Source: Rosa chinensis (taxonomy: Eukaryota > Streptophyta > Magnoliopsida > Rosales > Rosaceae). From it: a DNA stretch of 64,000 nucleotides. Below are positions 46,735 through 59,163 of this stretch, piece by piece. Location: contig NC_037089.1 of the NCBI RefSeq assembly GCF_002994745.2, forward strand, positions 2,830,001-2,894,000, in the 5' to 3' direction. How positions within the stretch are numbered: the stretch's first letter is position 1; each line of letters begins with the position of its first letter. The translations under genes were made by a program, and so were the position numbers. A model generated the notes under the pieces. It was not told the origin of the DNA. It saw nothing but the letters and a program-made list of their open reading frames with translations, and searched no databases.

Positions 46735-47345
46735 CCTAGGGCAAAAACACCCCAGCCCAAATTAGAACGCCTAGAGGGCAAACCTAGAGGAGAGGCCCAA
46801 CTCGAGGCCCAGCAAAGAAATGGTTGACCCAAGCCCTGACACCATCTCTTTCACCCATTTGCTGCCTGTACAAGTCGGTGTAGCTCCTCCACACGACCTC
46901 AGCCCCGAAACAAGAGTCCTGCAGCCGAGCATCTCCAAGAGAGAAACCAACAGCGCGATGAGCCATCGCTGAAGCAGCGCCCTGACACGAGCCTCCCACT
47001 AGCCCACTTCCCCGATTCAGCACAGCGCACCGCCGCCTAGAAGCTCCAAAACCACGCCGCCGCTGGATCTGGAAGACCTCGATGAGCACACCGTCCCCGT
47101 ACAGAAAAAAAAACAACCATGCCCAGAGATGCCGCCTGAAACCGTTCGCCGACCGCCTGCCAATACCACGAGCCAAAACCCTCTCCTAACCACCCAAGCA
47201 ATAGCATTCAAAGCACCCGTCCGGCAGCAACTTGATAGTGGCCAGGCGAACCCAAACCCACTCCACGCCACCACCGGACGAGCAGAAATTCGCCAAACCC
47301 TAGACCAAGAAAATCCGGGTTTTTTGGAGCCCCAGAGAAGAGATG
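46735..47345 (-). other. GC-rich block, possible LINE 5' end fragment
   Basis: Sharply more G/C-rich than its flanks. On the minus strand it reads as G-rich with TGGGCCT words, and frames there (47274-47017, 47176-46784) have no known domain. It resembles in composition the block at 63260-64000. A 5' UTR fragment of a plant L1-type element is possible but unproven. Confidence 0.25.
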
Positions 47346-47461
47346 GTGTAGATTCATTATATTTGATAACAAGATTAATCCTTAGCCAGAAAAAACGTAT
47401 GTTATTATTATTACTTTTTTGTGTTTGCGAAAATAATATTAATTCTTGTTATAAAAAGATT

Positions 47462-47572
47462 CTCTAAAATTTGGTCTAGTGGCATAAGTCTCCCATTTGT
47501 AAGTAGAAGGTCGTGACTCGTGAGTTCGACTCACAATAAATTAATTGTTGTATTTGATCGAAAAAAATAAAA
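47462..47572 (+). mobile_element. SINE-like tRNA-derived repeat
   Basis: TTGGTCTAGTGGCATAAG (A box) and GTGAGTTCGACTCAC (B box, itself an inverted repeat), then an A-rich tail. It is related to 45600-45715 and ends about 130 bases before the CIPK24 leader. Confidence 0.55.
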
Positions 47573-47699
47573 AATTCTCTCAAAGAAAAAGGAAAAATAT
47601 TTATTGTGATCGGGATAACGAATAGAAAATTTGTATAAAGACTAAAAAGACCCGTCACGTCAGCTCTAGCTTTCACGAAACAAAGGAGACGACGTCATT

Positions 47700-48100
47700 C
47701 TCATTTTCAGCGGTTGAATTTGGTGTCTTCTCTCTCTTTCCATCTTGAGCTGCAGAAGCCTCGTCGGAGCCGAGAGACCTTCAGATTAACTCAATCCGGC
47801 TTCCGGAGGTTCCCAATCGCACGTGCCTTGCTTTTCCGGCGACCGGAATATTCGCATTTCCTGGTAAGTACGGTGGCCGAATATTTCCCAAGCTTTCGCC
47901 TGTTCTGTTAACCTCTTCAATCGCCGATTCGGTTTTCGAATCCTCCATCCTTCAATTGAGAAATTTAGATTTCCTTTGGCTGTGTTGATTATAGCTTCAT
48001 TTTCACAGTGAAATTGAAGCTTTTTGTGTTGGCGTTGCAGGAGTTTTGAGTTTCGGAGAATCGGGGAGTTTGATCGGCGGGAAATGAGCTTAGGGAGACG
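47700..48100 (+). other. CIPK24 5' UTR with an intron
   Basis: A TTCTCTCTCTTTCC-rich leader from about 47725. A donor CTG/GTAAGTA at 47864 and an acceptor GTTGCAG at 48040 define a 177-base intron in the 5' UTR. The coding ATG is at 48101. Transcription start is not fixed. Confidence 0.6.
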
Positions 48101-51100
48101 ATGATGAAGAAGAAGGTGACAAGAAATGTAGGCAAGTATGAGGTTGGGCGAACAATCGGCGAAGGAACCTTCGCCAAGGTTAAGTTCGCCAGGAACGCCG
48201 AGACCGGCAAGAGTGTTGCCGTGAAGGTTATGGCCAAAAGCACCATTCTCAAGCACAGAATGGTTGATCAGGTACTCGCTTCCATTAGCTTCCTCCAAAT
48301 TTAATGTGTATCGAAATTCGAATTGGTTTAAGATGAGATATAATCCTAGATGTTTATAGGTTTGATTATGGATTTGGTTAATTGTGTTTTCAGATTAAAA
48401 GAGAGATATCCATAATGAAGATTGTCAGGCATCCGAATATAGTGAGGTTGCATGAGGTAAGCTTTGGATTTCGTAACATTTTGAGGCTGCTGGAGTGTAT
48501 GTTCTTGTTGCATTACAGCTGAAATGACTCTTTTCGTTTTTCAAATACTAGGTTTTGGCTGGCCGGACAAAGATATATATAATTCTTGAGTTTGTAACCG
48601 GAGGAGAATTGTTTGACAAAATTGTAAGGTTTCTTCTTAGCTGCTTGAAACAGTGATTTTGGACCATCATTTATAGCTAATTCACTACTGACTGAAACTT
48701 GTAACACTTGTTTTGACTTGTAGGTTCATCAAGGAAGGCTTCGGGAAAATGAATCAAGGAAATACTTTCAGCAGCTTATAGATGCAGTGTCTCATTGTCA
48801 CAGTAAGGGTGTATACCACAGAGACCTGAAGGTGAAAATCAACATTCTGACATTCAGTTTGACACTAATTTTCGGCTTCGTTCTGTACATTTCCGAAACT
48901 GGTCTAGTACTGATTAGTTCTTTGTTTTTCTTGTGATTTGCATTTACAGCCTGAAAACCTTCTCCTTGATTCTTATGGAAATTTGAAAGTTTCTGATTTT
49001 GGACTAAGTGCATTGCCCCAGCAAGTAAGCTTTATCTCATTCTGTTTTTATTCAATAGCGTACGGGGAGTTACTTTAATGAAAGATGCTTTTCTATATCC
49101 TTTCTCAATCTCTCATTGGCATTCTTGTTTTGCCTATATCCTGAGCAGGGGGTCGGTCTTCTTCACACAACATGTGGAACCCCAAACTATGTCGCCCCTG
49201 AGGTAAATCTTTTACACACTTTGATGTTGCATTTACCACAAAAATTGATGAGGAAATGATGTCACTTAGATTATATCCAAAAACAATAATTATAGAAATC
49301 AGGTGGAAGAGAGGAATGGAAGTCAGGGGAGGCTAGGAAATCGGTGAAGAGATTGTCTGAATACCCTGTCCTAAGTAGTTGGAGGGTAGGAAGGGGAGAA
49401 CGTTCTTTGGAGGTCTTGCTCATTGTGTATCTAGGTTGCTTCTTCTCTATTGTTCTTCACCAAATTATGGTTACTGGGACATGTATATCAAGTTTCCTGT
49501 TACATTCATGTTATCATGATAGGTTATGCAGCATCCATCTTTGACTTTCTAGAGTTTCTTTGTTGTCTCACAAGTTGTATGTTCCCTAACATTAAAGCCC
49601 TTCACCTTTAAAGACAATGCTTGTCATTGCTTCCCTTTAAAAGGGAGCATGTGAATGTGTGAGAATTGGAGGGGGAAAGGAAAAGAGAAAACAATACCTT
49701 ATGCTGATTATGTTATGTCTCATTGGCAAACAGGTGCTGGGCAATCAAGGTTATGATGGTGCAGCTGCTGATGTTTGGTCGTGTGGGGTCATCCTCTTTG
49801 TTTTAATGGCTGGATACCTCCCATTTCATGAGACAAACCTTGCTACCTTATATGAAAAGGTGTGCTAAATTTACTGGATTTAGTAAGAATTCCTTGCAAG
49901 CACAGAAATTTGGGATTGCACATTGCAAATGTCCATGCCTAGCACAATCATTTTCTTCGTTATTACGTTGTGCATACATAAGTATCTCGCAGGGGAACTC
50001 TTCTCTTTTTTTCCTTTTGAGTCGTCTTGTATAGACTCCAAATCACATCTATGCATCTATCATCCATTAGAGAATCTTCCCACCCCACATCACTCCTACA
50101 ATTTTTGCTGTATAGACTGTTATCATTAGAAGTTTCTAATGCTTCTTCTGGCTCGTTTGTAGATTAATGCAGCACAGTTCTCCTGCCCGTTTTGGTTCTC
50201 TCCAGGGGCAAATTCATTAATACATAAGATACTTGATCCCAATCCTAAAACTGTGAGTATTTTATTTCACCATATGCGATTTGAGTATTTTTTGTGCCAA
50301 TTGATGGAAAGGTTTATACGAATAATCTCACATCATATATATCATCATGATTATTCAAAATTTAGCCAACTTAATTATAATGTCGTCGATTGTAAAAGAA
50401 AAAAGACCAAAGAAAACCATATCTGCATAATGGAGTTAGGATTAGGGTTCCCCTTTGCTTTATTGACTGGTTCTTGTGCTAATGCAGCGTATTCGGATTG
50501 AAGGAATCAGAAAGGATCCTTGGTTTAGAAAACATTATGCGCCTGTTGAATATAGGGAAGATGAGGAAGTCAGTTTAGATGATGTTCGTGCAGTCTTTGA
50601 GGACATTGAGGTTGATTGGCCGTTTCTTTTGTGCTACTCCATTTTCGTTGAGAAACTTTCTGATGCAAGTTACAGAATTTTGTGTTTTATATCAATATGG
50701 AAGACAGATAATCCATTACCAACACACACAAATATTATGATTATGATGGTACAGACTACGTAATCTGGTCAAAACAAAGTTACTAAACTAATAAAATGGG
50801 AGGGTCTTAGTGACTTTTCATTTGGAGTTGTTTATGCATTTCAAATCCATTTGATTGCTAACAAAGGAAGTTTGTGTCAACTGTTGGTATTTCACAGGAT
50901 CAATATGCAGAAGAAAGGACAGATAATAAAGACGGCGGTCCTTTATTAATGAATGCATTTGAGATGATTACCCTTTCCCAAGGGCTAAATTTATCTGCTT
51001 TGTTCGACAGGAGACAGGTATAGTTGTATACTTTACTCCCTTCTGCATATATTTCCAGAAAGACCCTTGTCAAATATTTCTTCATAGTTCCACAAGTATT

Positions 51101-51375
51101 TATGGGACTAACCATTACTTATTACTTTGGTAGAAAGTTTGAATTATCACCTTTTGCTTCTTTGTATTTTTAACCTTTTATACAAAAGTGTTGCTACTCT
51201 GTTAGAAGTACGAAGAAGTGTTTCTTTGTATTCCTGCAAATTGATTGGATGTCTCTATTTCTGGTTGTCACCATTGCTCACAGTCTACTAAAAGCTCTTT
51301 ATAGGGACTGATTCCCAAAATTATGCTAGAAATGTGATGAGGACTAGTATAATGTTGCAAAATCTATCAGTACTG

Positions 51376-51413
<38 letters not shown>

Positions 51414-52255
51414 AAGTTTCTCTTCTCCTGCAGGATTGTATAAAACGACAAACTCGTTTTGTTTCCTGCAAACCAGCTAAAGTGATAATTTCAAATGTAG
51501 AAGCTGTTGCAGAATCAATGGGTCTCAAGGTCCATACACGGAATTTCAAGGTTTGTTTTGTAATTTTACTCGCTTCTTAGTTTATTTGATCTTCCCAAGT
51601 CTTATACCTTGATTAATGATCTTGACTGAGGTTGTAGTATAACTTGTTGAACTACCTTGTTGTGTACTGGAATTCTGGAAGTCAATATGTGTTGCATATG
51701 ATGCTACCTGAAAGTCATTTAGCTTTTTTTTTTTTTTTTTCCTTCAACTTTTATAAGACATGTTCTAATGTAGTTTACAAATCTTGCACCACAGACAAGA
51801 CTTGAAGGTATATCTGCAAATAAGGCTGGGCAATTTGCAGTTGTCCTCGAGGTAATTAAGCTTTATCTGCATGATATTTCAAGTATCTTTCCAGAGGATG
51901 CCTTGAATACAGTACACCACTATTTAATATGGTTGTTATCTTTCTTATATAGATCTTCGAAGTTGCACCATCCCTTTTTATGGTGGATGTTCGAAAGGCC
52001 GCTGGTGAAACTCTTGAATATCACAAGGTTAGATTCCTACTGGATTATTGAGATTCATGCACTCAAATATTCTTATATTGTTCCCCTCCACCCCTCCAAA
52101 ACAAAAAAAAATACACACTATTTTGCAAAAATTACATGCCTGCGGTTCTCTTTTTGCAGTTTTACAAAAATTTCTGTGCCAAGTTAGATGAGATAATATG
52201 GAAACCGAAAGAGGGCATGGCGAGTTCCAATTTACTTAGAACGAGGACTTGCTGA
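48101..52255 (+). CDS. CIPK24: CBL-interacting protein kinase 24 (SOS2-like)
   Basis: This is a Ser/Thr kinase of the SnRK3 group. In the salt-overly-sensitive pathway, SOS2 is bound by a calcium sensor (CBL4/SOS3 or CBL10) and activates the SOS1 Na+/H+ antiporter. Coding exons: 48101-48271, 48394-48456, 48552-48623, 48724-48831, 48950-49024, 49149-49202, 49734-49859, 50163-50252, 50488-50610, 50898-51017, 51434-51550, 51795-51851, 51953-52027, 52160-52255; 448 residues, close to the ~446 of Arabidopsis SOS2. Visible: Gly loop GEGTFAKV (20-27), Lys42, HRD Asp136, DFG Asp154, activation loop [12 protein letters not shown], the NAF motif (313-315) that binds CBL, and the PPI region (about 338-373, RQTRFVS to TRNFKTRLE) that binds PP2C phosphatases. 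Exon 9 ends at a weak donor (GTTGAT). It resembles CIPK24 more than CIPK8 around INAAQFSCP and LDPNPKTRI. No damage is seen. Confidence 0.93.
51380..51412. repeat. CT microsatellite in CIPK24 intron 10
   Basis: About 16 CT units just upstream of the exon 11 acceptor, adding to its pyrimidine tract. A length-variable locus is likely. Confidence 0.9.
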
Positions 52256-52912
52256 CCCATAATTCCTTGGGTGTGACGCAAATCCACAAGCAGGCCAACA
52301 GAGGGAGGCAATTCCTCCCCCCCCCCCCCCCCAAAAAAAGTCATGTACTAGCTAGTGTGTCCTAAATCTACTATATTTTTAAAGTGGTAGGCCAAGAATG
52401 TTGTGGTAAACTTCTGTGAGGACTCGTTACCTTGTATTTAGCATGCGGAAGTTCTTCCCAGAATGTATTGTCGCGAAGATTGTTCGTTTAATCCAACAAT
52501 ATAGTTATAGCTTTTCACCACCCCACGAATTCTTCACTGCAATTTCATGACTTTGGATCTTGATGACCATGACCAAGCAATCAGTTAAACTAATCAAACT
52601 AGACGTTCACCTAATTCGTTCACTGAATCATAGCACTGTACGTAGAAGCATTGATTTTCAATGGCAAATCTGAACCCAGAATCTGTGCAACTGAAACCTT
52701 TACAACGAAAGAGCAAAATAACCATATATATGCTGATAAACAGTTGTAAATACAAGCGCAAACAGAGAGAGTTCGTCCATGGAAGGACTTATTGGTATCA
52801 ATTATGAAGACAAATCCATGAAGGTGATCTATAATATCATCATAGCTGGTACCAATAAGTACATACAAATATAGCAACACACATAATCATGGGTCAATTA
52901 GGCCAAGATTAT
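52256..52912. other. Shared 3' space between convergent CIPK24 and EPFL genes
   Basis: The 3' UTR of CIPK24 includes a run of about 17 C at 52316-52332 followed by A7. The rest is the untranslated tail side of the EPFL gene on the other strand. No coding sequence is seen. Confidence 0.55.
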
Positions 52913-53349
52913 TCAAGGTTGGAACAACTTATTCCTGCATCTACATTTCCATGAGAGAAGATAATAGGTCTCATCTCCGTCGTAATGATCCGGTGTGGTC
53001 TTGAGATTGTTTATCTTGTGGTGGTGTGGAGGAACCACAAGAGTGGCCGTACAAGGTCTGCAACTCATGCACCTGTTAACACACCGCGGCGGGCTCGAAC
53101 CCAACGCCATCTTCATTTGCTTTTTCAACTGCTGCTCATGATCACCATGCTGATCTCTTGGCAACAATGGCTCACCTACAGAAAGAAAAATCCAGAAAAG
53201 AAAGGAAACAAAGGTTTAGAAATACCAAGGTAGTTTAGCTAACATGTTTCACCTAAAATGGGTTTGTTTCAGTTACCTGAATTGGAAGAAAGGAATGTAA
53301 GACAGAAGATGAGCATCATCAGAATGATTCTAGAAGAAGCAGCCATCAT
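52913..53349 (-). CDS. EPIDERMAL PATTERNING FACTOR-like secreted peptide (EPFL7/8 type)
   Basis: Two exons: 53349-53277 (73 nt) and 53175-52913 (263 nt), joined by a 101-base GT-AG intron; 111 residues. The N-terminus is a hydrophobic signal peptide (residues 1-25). A dibasic-rich linker precedes the mature domain GSSPPRCVNRCMSCRPC, a variable His/Lys loop, then YYLLSWKCRCRNKLFQP. Six Cys are in the family spacing (CxxxC, xxC, xxC, then CxC). EPF/EPFL peptides are apoplastic ligands of ERECTA-family and TMM receptors in stomatal patterning and growth. The ending YYLLSWKCRC...FQP favours the EPFL7/8 subgroup; this is from memory of the family and not checked. The gene is too short to notice without splicing. 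Confidence 0.85.
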
Positions 53350-53499
53350 TACCAGTCTAGTTAGAAACCTTGAGATCAGCTATGGCTTTGGACCTTTGGT
53401 CTTGATGATGATTGATGAGCTTGTGTGGCTTTTGATGAGTAATGAAGTGAATCTAAGACTCACACTAGTTTAATAGGGGGTCTCTGGACTTGAATGGCT

Positions 53500-55371
53500 T
53501 CTGGGTTTTTAAGCTTTTCTTTTTGGAACCAACTGTTATTTACTCATTTATATCTATCTGACTTGTTGTTTCTGTTTAAGTGACAAAATTACAAGTTTTG
53601 CTTCATCTTTTTCAATATAAACTTTGCTGACTTGACTTTTCTTTGCAAACTTGACATTATTGGAGAGGGATTGCTCTCTGTGTACTTTGTCACCGTACAT
53701 GTTGTGGCTTTTACCTGTTACATTTGTCCACTTTGCTTTTGTTTTGCTATAAATCACATATGGTCTTCCACTCTTTTCTGCATGATTTGAAGTATCATCT
53801 TTGTATCTATACGTGATTGGAATATGCTATACGTACAGCAGCTCAAATCTCGCAGTAAACACTAAGCTTAGATAACGAGCATGATTTACTGTGGTTCGAC
53901 ATTGTCTTGATTGGTATGATTACTATAATTTACTACGATCAATCTATGTTAGTTGATGAGGGAGGGAATTTGTACTTTGGAATAGCACCCATGAGGCCAT
54001 GACTCTCCTTTTAAGAGCCCATGCTTCCAGGACCAACAAGCGGTACCTCTCTCAGTAGAGCGGAGTTGTAGTTTTGTTATTTGTTTTAGTATTACCCTTG
54101 CCCAAACAGTGAACGAACAATATGCTCAATCATCATTACTAATCATACGACACAATAATTAAACACATGGTATAGAAATCAATTTGATTTTAGGTTTTAG
54201 TGATACATAGACCAACAACATTTAAATTCTAGCAATCTAATCTCGTAATATTATAGCATAAGTACATAATCACTATAGCAAAACAAATCCAAACATGTAT
54301 TACACTCCCATGTAAAACTCCTGCTTCCATCTATTACTACTAATACATCAGTCACTTTTACATCTGTACTTGATGGGTTATATAAACCACATGTTCATAA
54401 TCCATACAGTAATTTATTATGTGTATTCTATAATGCATTGATTTAGTTACTTTTAATATCTCACTCTCTCATAATACAGAAATAGTATAGAACGCAGCAA
54501 GTTATGATTCAACTGTCATATGAATAGTGCAAGTGTATATGCGTTAGCCTATGTATTATTATATGTGTTACAATCATATACATATTGAGAATAGCTAAAA
54601 TCATGTAAACTCTATTTCCATAATCCTAGCACAGAGTTTTGGTGAGAGATCCCAGTACCTCACTTCATCAGAATTAGCCAGATAAACTGGTACTATCACT
54701 TAATTTTTCTAATTACAGCTAGCTAGAGTCTCTCTTTTTATGGTGAAGATCATGACGATGGTAAGGTTGAAAGTGGGGGGGGGGGTGTAGAGAATCTGTG
54801 CCACAGGGGACAGTGTAATATGGTTCAGAAAAACCACATGGAAAAGAGAGGACAACATTAGTGGGCTACCAGTCCCCCTTGTAGTCTAGGAGTCTTAGGA
54901 CCTTAGCTTTTGCATAGTGGACATTTGTCACCTTTCATAGAGATATAGGGTAGGGATACTGTTATACATAGGACAAATGGTCATATCATTGATATAACAT
55001 AATCAACAGTAGCTTAGCCATATACGCATCTCTCACAGGATTCAGAAGAGATGGTTCTGCATTTTCTTTATTCATTTCCATTATCAATCAAATTCAAAGG
55101 CCCACTGTTACTGCTGGCTTTCACTTGGCAGCAACAGTTGCATCATCCTGACATTTCTCCCACCCCTCTACCACCGCCCATGTCCTCTCTGTAAATAACA
55201 TATGCCTACTCTTTGATACAGGTTTGAGTTTCATCTCATTGCCTTCTCACTTCTGCATTTAGTTGCTTTCACCATTATTTCAGCATCTCTTCCAAACCCT
55301 ACTTGCTATCTGCCTAAACCAACACCTTTGGCCCTGCCATCTCATCTTCTCTACCCCAAAGAATTTTCACT
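53500..55371. other. Intergenic; upstream region of the EPFL gene
   Basis: A/T-rich with a G10 run near 54775-54785. No coding, RNA or repeat boundary was recognised. Part of it should be the EPFL promoter (upstream of 53349 on the minus strand). Confidence 0.5.
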
Positions 55372-56402
55372 TCAGATTTTAGTTTTTATAGTAATTACAG
55401 TTGTTTTTCTAAGCTTTCCACTATGAAATTCCACTTCCCCCATCGGTGTCTGTATCAATAATTCAATATCATCACCAGCAAAACCATCAAGGTCTAATGA
55501 TGCGCATCGCCAGAACTTTTTCCGGCAATGTAACTCTTCTAAGCTTGTGGTAGTACATAAAACAGATTTAATCAGCAATGTCCAATTATGAATTTCATGT
55601 ATGAGAGAAAGCAAACCACATTGAGCAAAATGACTGATTTCATTACTGGTAATTGCAGAGTACAATTCATAAAGAAAGGAGAAACCTGCATAACTAGGAC
55701 ATTTGGTGGGAAAAAGAACAACCCTAAACAAGATTGTCATGGCAGAATAACCGAAATCACTTGCCACCACACCAAAGGCAAAAAGTAAGAGGAACCCTAA
55801 CTTACAAAAAGCACAAAGCAACCACACTAGATGCTCCATGGAAGGAAAACAAAGTTCCATAAACATGGGCAAGACCCTCAATGAAAAGAAAGAACACTAA
55901 TCTCAGACAACAGACTTCCATAAGACTGAAAATAAAAAGAAAGCTTAATCAGACATCCCTCGAGGAATGCAGGACAGAGCTTAAAAACACCAGGTAAAGC
56001 AGATGATCCAGCAAGACAAAAGGAGGACCCGGTACGCAAGTGGAAACCTTAAATCAGAGCTTGGTGACTGTATTTCAGGGAACCATGGGCATGGAAGAGG
56101 CAGGCCTCACGTTGAATGAGAGGCTAAAAAACAGGCTTTACCATGAAGCCTGGCAAAAAGTGGATGATGAAAGTTGCCAAAGTCCCCTGAAAACAACCAA
56201 GCCACTGAACCCTAAATACCAGCAGCGCCACCACGAATGGGCCAAAAATGTTGCATGCTGAACGTTGCTACCTGTGCGAACTGACTGTATGAGCTTTTAG
56301 ATCTACTTTATGATGAGCCAAACTAGAGTTCTTGGAGTTCTGGACACCAACTGCATATGCACTACTCTGCTTCAGCAAATTGGCGAGTTGTTCTGTTCCT
56401 GA
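55372..56402 (-). promoter_or_regulatory. EBF1 3' UTR with U-rich tracts
   Basis: Downstream of the EBF1 stop the minus strand carries repeated U-runs of five or more: near 56245, 56157, 56130, 55985, 55930-55940, 55795 and 55780. In Arabidopsis, poly-U motifs in EBF1/EBF2 3' UTRs mediate ethylene-induced translational repression through EIN2. The match here is by position and composition only. A 169-codon frame in this stretch is taken as accidental. The true polyadenylation site is unknown. Confidence 0.4.
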
Positions 56403-58937
56403 TTAGGCAAGGATATCGCATCTCCATAAGCTCTCTATAAGCAGCTCAACTGATTTGTTGCTAATTGCAGTACAGTGTTGGAGATTCAATCCCAACAGGG
56501 TCTTGCCCAATCTTTTCAGGGAAGAGAGACTCTTGTTTGATACTTTAGAACAACCAGATATGGAGAGCACTTGTAAACTGATCTGCTCAGCACAGGAGAG
56601 GACAGCAAGGCCAGAATCCGTGATTCCACTCTTTGTTACATCTAGCTCACGAAGAAACAAGCAGTTGGCTGCGATTGCTGCCAAGCTTGCATCAGTGATC
56701 TTCCTGCACCCATCGAGATTCAGAACCTCCAGGGTTTCCCTGTGTAGCCTAGCCATGGCCACAACTACTTCATCTGTCAAATTCAAGCAGCCACTAAGAT
56801 TCACTTTGACAAGTCCATCCTCCAAGCTCTCTAGAAGTGAGAGAATCCCAGCATCAGTCATTCCATAAAGACCACTCAGGTCTATGTTGCGAAGCTGAGG
56901 GCACAGCGTTCCCACCACAGCCAGGCTAGCACTACCAAAACCAGGGCAGTTTCTAATGGACAACGATCGAAGAGATGTGCAAGGAGAGAACATAGGTACT
57001 CCTACAAAAATATCCCTGATTCCCATGCACTTTACTAGGGTAAGAGACCTCAGCTTTGCTCCACAGTTCGACAGGGCAGCAATAATCCCTGATTGGGTAA
57101 CCCTGTTACACTCCTCCAGTTGCAGGCTCTCAAGTGATCCTGCGGCTTTGGAAAAAGCAAGCAATCCATTGTCGGATACAAAGCAGCACTTGCGAAGGCA
57201 CATTTGCTTCAAATTTGTGCAGCCCTTGCCGATGGCTTCAAGACTGACATCTGTAGTTCCTCGGCAGGAAGTGATTGTCAATGAGATCAGACTCTGCAGA
57301 GCTTGAGCATTACCCATGACCCAAAAGCCTTTCTCACTGACATTCTGGAGACCAGTGAGAACTAAATTGGTAACAGCCTTGCCATAATGCCCAATTACTG
57401 CAAGCGAGAAATCTGTGATATTCAAAGCCTGAAGCTTTACCTTTGTCAGAACAGAAGACGCTGACGATAACAAACTAGATACTCCATGATCCCCAACAAG
57501 AATACAGTCCCTGATAGATATGGACTGCAGCTTGGAGCATGACTTTCCAATAGCTTGCAAGCCCTCGTTTCCAATCTTGGGACATGACTCAAAACTCAAA
57601 GCAGTCAAATTTGGGCAGTTCTCTGCAATTGCAATCAAACCTTTGCTGGCAATTGAAGGGCACTGGCAAAGATCAAGCTTCTCCAGCAAAGGGCAGCCTT
57701 TAGCTATCTCAATCAAACCTTCATCACCAACAGAAGAGACATTCCACAAAGAAAGAGCCTTGAGAGAAGGGCATCCCCGAGCAACTGCTGACAGGCCAAG
57801 GTTGGTAACTCCACGAATTGAATCGCTACCTCGAATTGACAACTTCCCCAGTCCCCCACGGCTACTGGTTCCAACAGCAATAGCAGCAAGTCTGACATCT
57901 GTTGCTTTCTTCCCTTCCAAAGATCTTGTAAGGAAACCATCAGCTTCCAGTTCTTGATCTTCATCGCCTGTGGTCAGTTCAGTGTCATCTGATTTGGGGA
58001 TCTCCTTCTCAGATGGGCGGATGCTGCTTAGGAGCATAAGCCACTTCTTGGAGACAGAGGCACATGCGCTCTTCTCTTTGCCACCATGTAGGCGCCTGAA
58101 GATCTCAAAGAGGCATTCCTCAGGAAGAACTTCAATGGAAGCTTTCTTCTCTTGCTCAAAATTGCTCCCTGCAAAGTCAAATTTGGAACTGATGCGAGCC
58201 CGCTTGCTAGAAGGGTAATACAAATCTGCATTGGAGCCAAGTGACAACAGGCAACCCAAATCCATGGGATTTGAGTAGAAAGAGCCCCCAGAGTAGAAAT
58301 CATCGTCACCTGAAAACACCCAAAGAAAAGAACCGGAAAATTCAGCAAAGATTATCCAGAGCTTTGCTCAAAACTAGTCAAATCATAACATGCAATTAAG
58401 GGATTTTAGTCCCCGATCAACATTAAAACAGCTTAACTATTCACCACGAATTAGATCTAAAGGTTATACTTTTATCATTCAATGCATCAATGTATCATTG
58501 TTATCCAATCCTATTGGATTTTTTTCCCTAAAGATCATTGCTTTAAATTTCTCAGCGATCTAATCTCCATAAATCTACACAAAGGCATAGGCTTTTTAAC
58601 AAAACAATTCAAACAGCTCCCATCCAGGGATCAAATTGCTAATATAGAAACCGAAGGCATAAATGCATATTGCAGATTATGATCTTCAACAACATATGTA
58701 TTTAATATCAAAACCAGACATTGAATCTAAGCATTCTTCAACCAACAGAACACCAAGAAATCAAAGGCTACAGACATATAGATCAACATGAAATGACAAC
58801 AAAAGACCAAAACATGAACATCAACCTCCCAAAACTAGATCAAGATCAACAAAACTGAATTAACAAAGCCAGAACAATAGCACAAAATGAAAAGCAGAAC
58901 CCAGAAACGCACCACTGTAATTAACCAGGGTAGGCAT
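56403..58937 (-). CDS. EBF1: EIN3-binding F-box protein (EBF1/2)
   Basis: The substrate-recognition subunit of an SCF ubiquitin ligase that targets the ethylene transcription factors EIN3/EIL1 for degradation in the nucleus. Two coding exons: 58937-58913 (25 nt; MPTLVNYS) and 58309-56403, with a 603-base intron. The splice joins codon 9 as Gly to give GDDDFYSGG, and the product has 643 residues (Arabidopsis EBF1 has 628). Visible: an N-terminal region with the family LLSLGSNADLYYP block, an F-box at about 68-110 (VLPEECLFEIFRRL), then about 18 leucine-rich repeats of the Cys-containing type (repeating LxxLxLxxCxxI/V) to the C-terminus. EBF1 versus EBF2 cannot be separated by eye. A start at the internal Met at 58319 would lie in the intron and was rejected. 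Confidence 0.93.
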
Positions 58938-59155
58938 GAGTGCAGCTTTGTAACAATCGAGGAGAGTCCAAACTGTTCTTGAAGGCAAAAGACAAGACAG
59001 CTGAAGATGTAAAGCGCTGAGATTAGAGTGAAGAGGGTGCAGAGCATTTAAGAAACAACCCTAACGCGTAGGGAAAAAAAGATGGAGGAGAAAAAATGGA
59101 GGAGAGGAATGAAAGAGGTTGAATGGGATGATGGGGTGAGTGTCGATGGCAAAAG

Positions 59156-59162
59156 CTTTATA
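59156..59162 (-). promoter_or_regulatory. Candidate EBF1 TATA box
   Basis: TATAAAG within CATATAAAGC on the minus strand, about 220 bases upstream of the EBF1 ATG. Initiation some 30 bases downstream would give a leader of about 190 nt. Confidence 0.5.
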
Positions 59163-59163
59163 T

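Noticed and set aside
46784..47274. Overlapping minus-strand frames of 85 and 130 codons in the GC-rich block
   Set aside because: They have no domain and two overlapping frames are open, as expected from high G/C content.
53258..53473. A 71-codon plus-strand frame
   Set aside because: It is the antisense shadow of EPFL exon 1 and its intron and upstream sequence.
55372..55881. A 169-codon minus-strand frame downstream of EBF1
   Set aside because: It lies in the U-rich EBF1 3' UTR, has no domain, and its composition is that of untranslated sequence.
57520..57957. A 145-codon plus-strand frame
   Set aside because: It is a shadow of the EBF1 leucine-rich repeats on the opposite strand.
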